Both the position numbers and the translations under genes were made by a program. From Spirochaetaceae bacterium UBA6089 (lineage in GTDB: Bacteria; Spirochaetota; Spirochaetia; Treponematales; Rectinemataceae), in the NCBI GenBank assembly GCA_002435985.1, contig DIXD01000100.1:1-20518 (forward strand): a stretch of DNA of 20,518 nucleotides, given 5' to 3'. Of this stretch, positions 1 to 6,198 are shown piece by piece. Under the pieces are notes generated by a model. That model had not been told where the DNA came from, did no database searches, and saw only the letters and a list, made by a program, of their open reading frames with translations. How positions within the stretch are numbered: the first letter of the stretch is position 1; each line of letters opens with the position of its first letter.

Positions 1-2
1 GG

Positions 3-824
3 GGCGTGGCGGGTGCTGCCTGGGCCACGCTGATATCTCAAGCCTTCTCTTTCATCATGGCGATGGTGCTCTTCAATCGTAGCGAATCTCAGATGAAGAT
101 CGAATTGAAAAGTCTGGCATGGGATAAAGAGATTTTCGGGAGCATGCTCAGGATCGGGCTTCCGACGGGTCTTCAGCAGACACTGGTGTCCCTCGGCATG
201 ATGACGCTCTCCCGCCTCGTCAATGAATTCGGTGCAGCGACGATGGCGGCCTACGCCGCCGCCTTGCGCATCGAGTCATTCGCCTCGATGCCCGCAATGA
301 ATCTGAGCCAGGCACTCATGACCTTTACTGGTCAAAACATGGGGGCCGGCAAAACTGAACGCGTGCGGAAAGGCTATCGCGCGGCCATTATTATGAACCT
401 CTTGATCTCGCTCAGCATCACGCTCCTCGTCATGCTTGCCGGTAGATGGCTTATCGGTATCTTTACGACCGATGAGGAAGTCATCGCCATTGGGGAGAGA
501 TACCTTCTGATCGTGGGATCATTCTATGTGATTTTTGGTGTGATGTTCATCAACAACGGCGTCATGCGCGGAGCGGGCGATGTGTTCATCCCAATGATAA
601 GCTCGCTGCTGGCTCTGTGGCTTGTGAGAATCCCATTCGCCTTGCTGTTCGTCAGAGTCTTCGACATGGGGAGCAATGGAATATGGTGGTCCATCCCCTC
701 AGGATGGCTCATCGGATGTACCTTCACCACATGGTATTACAGGACCGGCAGATGGAAAACAAAGGTTCTGGTACATCGTCCTGTGTTGTCTGAAGGGTCG
801 AGTAGCGCGGCATCCCCAAAATAG
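3..824 (+). CDS. MATE-family multidrug/Na+ efflux transporter, C-terminal part (5' end outside window)
   Basis: The reading frame is open through the left edge, so only about 273 C-terminal residues are seen; a full MATE protein is about 450. The part shown holds roughly six to seven hydrophobic helices. It includes the start of the second half, around a glycine/proline-rich segment (LRIGLPTGLQQTLVSLGM), followed by NMGAGKTERVRKGYR and GVMRGAGDVFIPM, which are typical MATE landmarks. MATE proteins export cationic drugs or metabolites in exchange for Na+ or H+ at the cytoplasmic membrane. The tail after the last helix is short, basic and serine-rich. The next gene starts 16 nt after the stop on the same strand, so co-transcription is possible, although a TATAAT box lies in that gap. 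The substrate cannot be inferred. Confidence 0.9.
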   Translation, partial: GVAGAAWATLISQAFSFIMAMVLFNRSESQMKIELKSLAWDKEIFGSMLRIGLPTGLQQTLVSLGMMTLSRLVNEFGAATMAAYAAALRIESFASMPAMNLSQALMTFTGQNMGAGKTERVRKGYRAAIIMNLLISLSITLLVMLAGRWLIGIFTTDEEVIAIGERYLLIVGSFYVIFGVMFINNGVMRGAGDVFIPMISSLLALWLVRIPFALLFVRVFDMGSNGIWWSIPSGWLIGCTFTTWYYRTGRWKTKVLVHRPVLSEGSSSAASPK

Positions 825-826
825 GA

Positions 827-832
827 TATAAT
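827..832 (+). promoter_or_regulatory. candidate -10 box (TATAAT) 8 nt before the MFS-HEAT start
   Basis: A perfect TATAAT lies between the MATE stop and the next ATG, with 8 nt between the box and the start codon. No convincing -35 hexamer is found 16-18 nt upstream, and no Shine-Dalgarno sequence precedes the ATG. Transcription starting 7-9 nt after the box would give a leaderless mRNA. This is inference from spacing and it repeats at other genes in the window. Confidence 0.4.
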
Positions 833-840
833 TTCAAAAT

Positions 841-3069
841 ATGGCTGTTCTTCTTTCAGCAAAAAAGCTCGCGTGGGCGCGTCGAACATTCAATATCTTC
901 AACCTTTTCAACTCTTTTTCCTTTGTCTTTGTGTCGGGCTCCATCATCACCCTCTTTGCTCTCAGGATGGGAGCCTCCACCAGCATCATCGGATTATTGA
1001 ACGCCCTCGTCTACATCACCTTCTTCATGTTGCCCCTTGGCAAGCGCATGGTGCGCCATACTTCGATCATAAAGGTATTCGGCTGGGGATGGGTCATCCG
1101 CTACATTGCACTTCTCCCCATTCTGTTTGCTCCCCTATTTGCCTCGCGGGGGCAAACAGAGCTGGCGATCCTCGTGCTCATACTCGGAACGGCCGGCTTC
1201 CATATCTCCCGCGGGGTGGCGATGATCGGCAACAACCCTGTGCTCGGCCTGCTCTCCTCCGGAGGCGGCGACAAGCCCCGCAGTGATCAGGGCAGATATC
1301 TCGTCAATGTCTCCGTGGTGAACTCGGTCGCCGCTATTCTGGCGAACATCGTGCTCGCATTCCTTCTCGGAGAGCAGGCCTCGCTGTGGACATACGCCAT
1401 CGCGATCGGAATAGGCATCATCTCCGGCCTCGTCGGCTGTATTTTTTTGTTCAAGGTGCCAGAGCCCGATGCATTCTCCAGCAACGACTCCCCCTCGCTG
1501 TGGGACGCAACGAGGCAAGCACTGCTCAAACCGGATTTCCGCGCCTTCATCTTCACCTTCATGCTCCTGTCCTTTCTCTCGGGCATGGGAAGATCCTTCC
1601 TTCCCGTCTACGCAAAAAAAGTGTTCACCCAGGGCGACGACGCCATCATGGTATATTCGATCGTCGCAGCGCTTGGTTCCATCGCGATGGGGCTCATCAC
1701 CAGGCTCGTCGTGGACCGGCTCGGCTCAAAGCCGCTCTTCATCATCTACAGTGCAATCGGACTTATTTCGTTTTTGCCCATCGCCATCATTCCAAATTCG
1801 GGCGCCATGATGGCCGCACCTGCCATGATAGGGTTCTTCCTCTCCGTCATCCATTTTCTCTCCTCGTTTGGATTCGCCGGAGAGGAGAATGCCGCACAAG
1901 TCTACTATTTCGGTCTTGTGCCGAAGGAAAAGATGCTCGATCTTGCGGTGATCTACAACCTGGCGTACGGAATCGGAGGGGCCCTTGGGTCATTCTTGGG
2001 AGGCGGTATCCTCGAAGTATTCGACAATCTCGGCATTGCAACGCAAGGAGCCTTCAGACTTTATTATGCGATCATAAGCATCATCCTCGTGGTGGTGATA
2101 TACGGCATGCGCAATCTTCCGCACATGGGCGCAAAATCCGTCACGCAGTCGCTCTCTGTTTTGTTTTCCCCCCGCGAGCTGCGGGCCTTCGATCTATTGA
2201 CGAAACTCGACCAGAGCGCAAGCGCCCACGAAGAAGTGCGCCTACTTCAGCAGCTGGGCAAGTCGGAATCCACGCTCACGCAGAAAGAGCTGGTCGAATA
2301 CCTCCATTCGCCGCGCTTTGAGGTACGCTCAGAAGCGCTGCTCGCACTCGAGTCCATTCCGGAGCTCGACAGCGAGACGATCGGCGCGCTGATCCATGAA
2401 GTGAAGACCAATGTCTATTCGACAGCCTACGTGGCGGCGCGCATTCTGGGGAAGCAACACTCGCAAGTCGCCGTAGAGGTGCTGATCGATTCGCTCGATG
2501 AGCCTGACTACATGCTCCAGAGCACTGCCATGATCGCCCTTGCACGCCTCGGAGCCCACCAGGCCATCCCTAAAATAGAAGAGGTCATTCGTTCCACCGA
2601 CAATCCGCGGGTGCGCATCTCGGGCGCATATGCGCTCGAACTCTTCGGATCTATAGAATCGATTCCCACGCTCATCTCGTGTCTGAAGGCCGAGGACAGG
2701 CCCGCCAATGTCTCCGACGAGCTCGTGCTCAGCATATCGGGCATTCTGGGCATCGACAAAGAGTTTTATCTTCTGTATTCGGAGTTCATCGACGACAATG
2801 ACTCGGGTGTCGCTCAGCTGATTGCACATGCACACGATCTGCCGCTCGGAAAAGAGCGCATCGATGCATGGACTGCGGCGGTCCATGCGCTTTTTGCCCC
2901 TGCTCCGGACACGACACCCCTCGCGCGGTTCCTGTTGAGCAGCTCTAACATCTCAGGCTCTCTTCTCATCCTCAGCGACGCGCTCTTGGATCCGAAACTC
3001 GATTATCCGGGCTTCAACTACCTCTGCGCATACGTCGCGCTCCACATCGAAAATCTTAGAGATTATTGA
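841..3069 (+). CDS. MFS transporter with C-terminal HEAT-repeat domain
   Basis: The protein has 742 residues. Residues about 20-425 form a twelve-helix major facilitator domain. A motif-A-like loop (RLVVDRLGSKPL, residues 289-300) sits after the eighth or so helix. Residues about 465-620 are soluble and repeat a two-helix pattern of HEAT type, for example RSEALLALESIPEL, YVAARILGKQ, STAMIALARLGAHQAIP and RISGAYALELFGSIESIP. About 120 further residues follow, with no recognised domain. Most MFS proteins end near residue 400-450, so the tail is an added cytosolic module, perhaps for protein binding or gating. The substrate is unknown. There is no Shine-Dalgarno sequence before the ATG, but a TATAAT lies 8 nt upstream. 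It is convergent with the yggT-like gene. Confidence 0.88.
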   Translation: MAVLLSAKKLAWARRTFNIFNLFNSFSFVFVSGSIITLFALRMGASTSIIGLLNALVYITFFMLPLGKRMVRHTSIIKVFGWGWVIRYIALLPILFAPLFASRGQTELAILVLILGTAGFHISRGVAMIGNNPVLGLLSSGGGDKPRSDQGRYLVNVSVVNSVAAILANIVLAFLLGEQASLWTYAIAIGIGIISGLVGCIFLFKVPEPDAFSSNDSPSLWDATRQALLKPDFRAFIFTFMLLSFLSGMGRSFLPVYAKKVFTQGDDAIMVYSIVAALGSIAMGLITRLVVDRLGSKPLFIIYSAIGLISFLPIAIIPNSGAMMAAPAMIGFFLSVIHFLSSFGFAGEENAAQVYYFGLVPKEKMLDLAVIYNLAYGIGGALGSFLGGGILEVFDNLGIATQGAFRLYYAIISIILVVVIYGMRNLPHMGAKSVTQSLSVLFSPRELRAFDLLTKLDQSASAHEEVRLLQQLGKSESTLTQKELVEYLHSPRFEVRSEALLALESIPELDSETIGALIHEVKTNVYSTAYVAARILGKQHSQVAVEVLIDSLDEPDYMLQSTAMIALARLGAHQAIPKIEEVIRSTDNPRVRISGAYALELFGSIESIPTLISCLKAEDRPANVSDELVLSISGILGIDKEFYLLYSEFIDDNDSGVAQLIAHAHDLPLGKERIDAWTAAVHALFAPAPDTTPLARFLLSSSNISGSLLILSDALLDPKLDYPGFNYLCAYVALHIENLRDY

Positions 3070-3131
3070 AGCACGAGGAGACCTTTGGTTTGCGAAATAA
3101 AGGTATGGGGCGAGCATAAAACGGTTTTCTT

Positions 3132-3725
3132 TCAGAACGGCAACGACATAAGGAGCGAGGTGAGGAGTCGGACGATCCAGCCGCCGAGCCCCCTCGCCAC
3201 AAGCACCACGATGAAACCCGTAATGAGCCCCTGCAGATACTGTACCGCGCGGCCGCGGTATATCAACGTGTTCACTCTGAATAATAGGGGGTTGATGATG
3301 CCGTCCAGAATCTGCCAGAGTGGATGGAGCGTCGCAAGCCGTGCAATAACGCCGATGATCCTGATGAACACAACGACTAGAAAGAATCCAAGCAAAAACG
3401 AAACCGCCGACCACACTGCATCCAAGAGGAGACTCAGGATGAAGCCCAACGTAATGCGCACCGCGTACGAAAGCGTCACGAAGAGATTGTTGACCACCGA
3501 CAATACGGCGAGCGCGACGATCGGACTGAAGTCGACGTTGGGCGTGCGGAACAGCGCAATCGGCCGAAATAGCTCGAGGTACGGATCGGTGAGCCCTGCA
3601 ATGAGTCTACCCCACTTCGTCGTCATGAGCGAAGGTACCCACGAGAAGAATATACGCACAATGCACAACAGCATATAGATCGAGACCACTACGCTCACAA
3701 TCCGGGCCAGCGCCGTAAGTATCAT
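3132..3725 (-). CDS. yggT: YggT/YlmG-family membrane protein with two tandem YggT domains
   Basis: The protein has 197 residues with about four to five hydrophobic segments. Two YggT-like units are visible. The first is residues about 1-95, with IVRIFFSWVP and the LTDPYLELFRPI signature. The second is about 100-190, with HPLWQILDGIINPLLFRV as the degenerate equivalent. YggT/YlmG proteins are small inner-membrane proteins linked in other bacteria and in chloroplasts to cell division, nucleoid organisation and osmotic stress; their biochemical activity is unknown. The start ATG is supported by GGAGGG (3732-3737 on this strand), 6 nt upstream. The gene is divergent from the DUF72 gene and is not beside the usual ylm/pyrroline-reductase partners. 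Confidence 0.85.
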   Translation of the reverse strand: MILTALARIVSVVVSIYMLLCIVRIFFSWVPSLMTTKWGRLIAGLTDPYLELFRPIALFRTPNVDFSPIVALAVLSVVNNLFVTLSYAVRITLGFILSLLLDAVWSAVSFLLGFFLVVVFIRIIGVIARLATLHPLWQILDGIINPLLFRVNTLIYRGRAVQYLQGLITGFIVVLVARGLGGWIVRLLTSLLMSLPF

Positions 3726-3770
3726 GCATTACCCTCCACACCCTTGTGCTTTATTTCGTAATCTTAAATT

Positions 3771-3799
3771 ACTATACTGAAATCGATGCACATAGGCAA
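3771..3799 (-). promoter_or_regulatory. candidate sigma70 promoter for the yggT-like gene
   Basis: Read on the minus strand, TTGCCT (3794-3799) is followed after 17 nt by TATAGT (3771-3776). The leader to the yggT ATG would be about 40 nt and contains the GGAGGG ribosome site. The -35 hexamer lies inside the first codons of the divergent DUF72 gene, and the -10 overlaps the plus-strand TATACT box, so the two promoters would compete. Confidence 0.45.
3773..3778 (+). promoter_or_regulatory. candidate -10 box (TATACT) 7 nt before the DUF72 start
   Basis: TATACT is separated by only 7 nt from the ATG at 3786, and nothing resembling a Shine-Dalgarno sequence fits in that gap. A start site at the usual distance from the box would fall on or next to the A of the ATG, giving a leaderless mRNA. 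The -35 region (about 3750-3755, TTTATT) is weak. Confidence 0.4.
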
Positions 3800-4577
3800 T
3801 GTTCTGGTAGGCACATGCGGATTTTCCTATGAGGCGTGGAAGGGAACCTTCTATCCCCCCGATCTCCCGTCGCATGAGATGCTCCGCTATTATTCGCTGG
3901 TCTTTTCATTTGTGGAGCTGGACAATACCTGGTACCGCATACCGAATCCAAGTCAACTCGAGCGGATGGCCCTCCTCACGCCGAGCGACTTTCGCATCTC
4001 GCTCAAAGTTCATCGCAGTCTTACCCACGAGGTCGACGAGCACTGGCAGGAACACGCAGCAGAATTCCGCACCGCAGTCTCCGCACTCGCCTCCAGTGGG
4101 CGCCTCGGCTGTGTCCTCGTGCAGTTGCCCTACCGCTTTTCATACACGCTCGAAAACCGCAAATATCTTGCGAACCTTCTAGCTGCGCTTTCGGATTTTC
4201 CGCTCGTCGTCGAGTTCAGAAATGCCACGTGGTATCAGGAGAGGGTGTTCAACACCCTCAGGGAGCGAAAGATCGGGCTTGTGGTCATCGATAGGCCCGA
4301 TCTGCCGGGGCTTCCACCCGAGACTACGATCATCACCTCAGACATCTGCTATTACCGTTTGCATGGGCGCAATGCCGACCTGTGGTGGTCAGGAGACGTG
4401 ACGAGCCGCTACGAATATTGTTATTCCGAACAGGAACTTAGGGATCGAGCAAGGCTCGTACGGGCCATGTCCAGGCAGGCGAAGACCATCTTCGTGGCGT
4501 TCAACAACCATGCATCCGGGTATGCGCCCAAAAATGCGGCGCTCCTACAGTCGATCTTGTCCGAGCAGCTGCGCTGA
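3786..4577 (+). CDS. DUF72 (YecE-like) family protein
   Basis: The protein has 263 residues, the usual length for DUF72. The family's landmarks occur in order. They are VGTCGFSYEAWKGTFYP near residue 8, FSFVELDNTWYRIPN near 40, a central VQLPYRF, LVVEFRNATWYQE near 140, YYRLHGRN near 190, and the C-terminal VAFNNHASGYAPKNAALL. DUF72 proteins adopt a TIM-barrel-like fold. Their function is unknown, although a nucleic-acid or nuclease role has been suggested for some members. No signal peptide or membrane segment is seen, so it is cytosolic. It is transcribed alone, divergent from the yggT-like gene, and the next gene to the right runs the other way. Confidence 0.9.
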   Translation: MHIGNVLVGTCGFSYEAWKGTFYPPDLPSHEMLRYYSLVFSFVELDNTWYRIPNPSQLERMALLTPSDFRISLKVHRSLTHEVDEHWQEHAAEFRTAVSALASSGRLGCVLVQLPYRFSYTLENRKYLANLLAALSDFPLVVEFRNATWYQERVFNTLRERKIGLVVIDRPDLPGLPPETTIITSDICYYRLHGRNADLWWSGDVTSRYEYCYSEQELRDRARLVRAMSRQAKTIFVAFNNHASGYAPKNAALLQSILSEQLR

Positions 4578-4640
4578 AGATGTCCTTCACGACGCGCCGG
4601 ATCCCTCTTTTTAAGCGACATGTTAGCTTATGCGCGCCCC

Positions 4641-5045
4641 TTAAGCACCTTGGTCTGCGCCTCCGCGTGCAAAGGTATCGAGGTCCTTCGAAACTTGTTC
4701 CCAGTCCTCGATGCGTGGGGCCTCGATTGTCAGGCAGCCGTCGATGACGGGCACAAAAACGACAAGCTTGGTGATCGCAGCTTTGTTCACCTCGAGGAGC
4801 CTGCGGAGGGCTTCGCGCTGGCGAGGGTCCAAGATGTCGCGACTTATGACTTCCAGCATGCCATCGGAGTACTGCGTGACGGAGAGCCACCCACTTCTCT
4901 GTACGAAATCCACGGTATGGAGGGCACCGCCGGCAATCGCAGGGTGAGCGGCGAGCCAGCTCTCATGGAACGAGGGAACCGCGATCGTGCGCCCATCGGG
5001 GACAACCCACCATGCGCCTGCCGAAATCTCAAAGGGGTTTCTCAT
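4641..5045 (-). CDS. uncharacterised small protein downstream of the pseudouridine synthase
   Basis: I do not recognise this 134-residue protein. It starts 21 nt after the stop of the upstream pseudouridine synthase on the same strand, so the two probably form an operon. Its third codon positions match those of its neighbours, which supports real coding. The N-terminal half is rich in tryptophan and aromatics (GAWWVVPDGRTIAVPSFHESW, read as two short blocks) and looks like a compact beta-rich fold. The middle is helical and charged (DPRQREALRRLLEVNKAAI), and the next strand is hydrophobic (TKLVVFVPVIDG). No signal peptide, membrane segment or cysteine pair suggests secretion. Purines near GGTGGTG upstream of the ATG give a weak ribosome site. 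No function is assigned. Confidence 0.65.
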   Translation of the reverse strand: MRNPFEISAGAWWVVPDGRTIAVPSFHESWLAAHPAIAGGALHTVDFVQRSGWLSVTQYSDGMLEVISRDILDPRQREALRRLLEVNKAAITKLVVFVPVIDGCLTIEAPRIEDWEQVSKDLDTFARGGADQGA

Positions 5046-5066
5046 AGGTTCACCACCAATTCTCCA

Positions 5067-5846
5067 TCAATGCTTTTGTGAGCTCACGTTGGGACGGCCG
5101 TTCGGCAGCGCGCGCATAGGCGTTCCGCTGCGCAGCAAAAACTCTCTGAACGCCGCAAAGTGAGGAGGTTCACTCGCCAGCAGCACGGCGCCACCTGGCA
5201 TGGACGGCTGTGCCGGCAACACAAGTTCGCGCGCCCAGAGCAGAAGGCGTTTGACACCACCACGCCTCAGGGCCCTGTTGAGCCCAAAGTCGCCGTGGCG
5301 GTCGTCGGCCACGATAGGAAGACCGATACCTGCCAGGTGGCGCCGGATCTGGTGCATGCGGCCTGTCGCAAGTTCAAGCTCTACACGCGAAACAGTGAAC
5401 ATATTCGACGCTTCGTACAGCCGGGGTCGGCCACTGGCCTGGAAATCAGACTGGGCTGTCCATTCCTCTCCCAGAGAGAATCTCCATACCTCTTTGAGGT
5501 ACCACCACGTACGGGCCTTCTGCAATCCCTTCGCTCCATCGAGGATGGTATCGATGACGCCTTTCCTTGTGTCGGGCATGCCGAACACCCATGCATCGTA
5601 GCGCTTTGTTACGTCTCGCCCTACGATAAGCTTCGACCAGCGACCGGCGGCTTGGCTATTCTTTGCGAGGATCATGCAGCCGGCGGTTTCCTTGTCCAGT
5701 CTATGCACAGGGAAAGGCCTATACCCCAACTGACGCTCCAGCGCCGCCACCAGATCCCCGCGCACACCCTCGCCCGGCTGGGCCGCAAGCCCAGGCGGCT
5801 TGTCGACCACAATAATCTCATCATTCTCGAACAAAAGAGGGATCAT
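5067..5846 (-). CDS. RluA-family 23S rRNA/tRNA pseudouridine synthase
   Basis: The protein has 259 residues and lacks an S4 domain, like the short RluA/TruC branch. It converts a specific uridine in rRNA or tRNA to pseudouridine. Visible motifs are IIVVDKPPGLAAQPG near residue 11, the catalytic block HRLDKETAG with Asp51, VTKRYDAWVFG in the middle, the substrate-binding block LATGRMHQIRRHLAGIGLPI, and KRLLLWARELVLP near the C-terminus. I chose the ATG at 5846 because the protein then begins just before the first family motif. An in-frame TTG at 5885 would add 13 residues with no family similarity. No strong Shine-Dalgarno sequence precedes the ATG, and TATGAT lies 9 nt upstream. The target uridine cannot be told from sequence. 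Confidence 0.9.
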   Translation of the reverse strand: MIPLLFENDEIIVVDKPPGLAAQPGEGVRGDLVAALERQLGYRPFPVHRLDKETAGCMILAKNSQAAGRWSKLIVGRDVTKRYDAWVFGMPDTRKGVIDTILDGAKGLQKARTWWYLKEVWRFSLGEEWTAQSDFQASGRPRLYEASNMFTVSRVELELATGRMHQIRRHLAGIGLPIVADDRHGDFGLNRALRRGGVKRLLLWARELVLPAQPSMPGGAVLLASEPPHFAAFREFLLRSGTPMRALPNGRPNVSSQKH

Positions 5847-5855
5847 CGATATCCC

Positions 5856-5885
5856 ATCATAGCAGAAGTTCCTTAGTGCTCTCAA
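5856..5885 (-). promoter_or_regulatory. candidate sigma70 promoter of the pseudouridine synthase gene
   Basis: On the minus strand TTGAGA (5880-5885) is followed after 18 nt by TATGAT (5856-5861), and each hexamer matches five of six consensus bases. The ATG follows the -10 by 9 nt, so the transcript would be leaderless or nearly so. The -35 hexamer lies inside the left arm of the inverted repeat 5873-5895. Confidence 0.5.
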
Positions 5886-6080
5886 CCTTGTGCAAGAAAG
5901 TTAGGAAGGAGAAGGCGGTACAGAAACCGGGAAACAGGGTGTGCTGCCCGCGTCCGAAAACCTTGGCGTTCCATCTTCTCTGTGCGAGTGTTCAAGGCCC
6001 CATGGGCGCCTGTATATACAAGATATATTAGATACACTTTCTCCACCCTTTTAACCTTTGCACAAGCTTGAGAGCACTAA
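5873..6080. repeat. long-spaced inverted repeat (22/23 bp arms), possible MITE-like element
   Basis: Positions 5873-5895 are the reverse complement of 6058-6080 at 22 of 23 bases; the single mismatch is at 5886. The spacer is 162 bp. Weaker matching continues inward, including GGAGAA at 5908-5913 against TTCTCC at 6039-6044, so the arms may be about 41 nt long. Each arm has the dinucleotide TA (5874-5875 and 6078-6079) next to GTGCTC/GAGCAC, which would fit a terminal-inverted-repeat element inserted at TA, as in IS630/Tc1-type MITEs. The interior has no convincing ORF. It shifts from G/C-rich on the left to A/T-rich near 6010-6040. A transcript could fold into one long hairpin. The repeat itself is certain, but its origin is inference. 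Confidence 0.7.
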
Positions 6081-6144
6081 ATATTCAGCTATTGCATTCG
6101 ATGACATAAAAAGCATATACACGAAAATTTCGCATTTAACACCA

Positions 6145-6173
6145 TTGAACAAAGTATATTCGTAAATTACAAT
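6145..6173 (+). promoter_or_regulatory. candidate sigma70 promoter of the antiporter gene
   Basis: TTGAAC (6145-6150) and TACAAT (6168-6173) are 17 nt apart in an A/T-rich stretch. A start near 6180 would leave a leader of about 19 nt carrying GGAG (6189-6192), 6 nt before the ATG at 6199. Apart from this promoter and the inverted repeat, I see nothing else in the noncoding interval 5886-6198. Confidence 0.55.
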
Positions 6174-6198
6174 ACATAGTATAGAAATGGAGATCACC

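Noticed and set aside
1386..2321. Plus-strand 311-residue open frame within the MFS-HEAT gene
   Set aside because: It is an out-of-frame shadow with Arg/His-rich low-complexity composition, no hydrophobic pattern, and lies wholly inside a gene with clear transporter features.
3081..3104. Possible terminator stem ACCTTT/AAAGGT between the convergent MFS and yggT-like genes
   Set aside because: The stem is only 6 bp, A/T-rich, has a 12-nt loop, and lacks a following T tract on either strand.
4605..4634. Possible terminator between the DUF72 gene and the unknown minus-strand gene
   Set aside because: CTTTTTAAG has a T run, but no stable stem precedes it; the best pairing (TAAGC/GCTTA) is only 5 bp and comes after the T run.
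5847..5885. TTG start adding 13 residues to the pseudouridine synthase
   Set aside because: The extra residues have no family similarity. The stretch is better read as promoter DNA (TTGAGA-18-TATGAT), and the ATG at 5846 sits right before the conserved N-terminal motif.
6187..6198. Earlier ATG for the antiporter
   Set aside because: No ribosome site precedes 6187, whereas GGAG overlapping it is well spaced for the ATG at 6199, and the signal peptide then begins normally.
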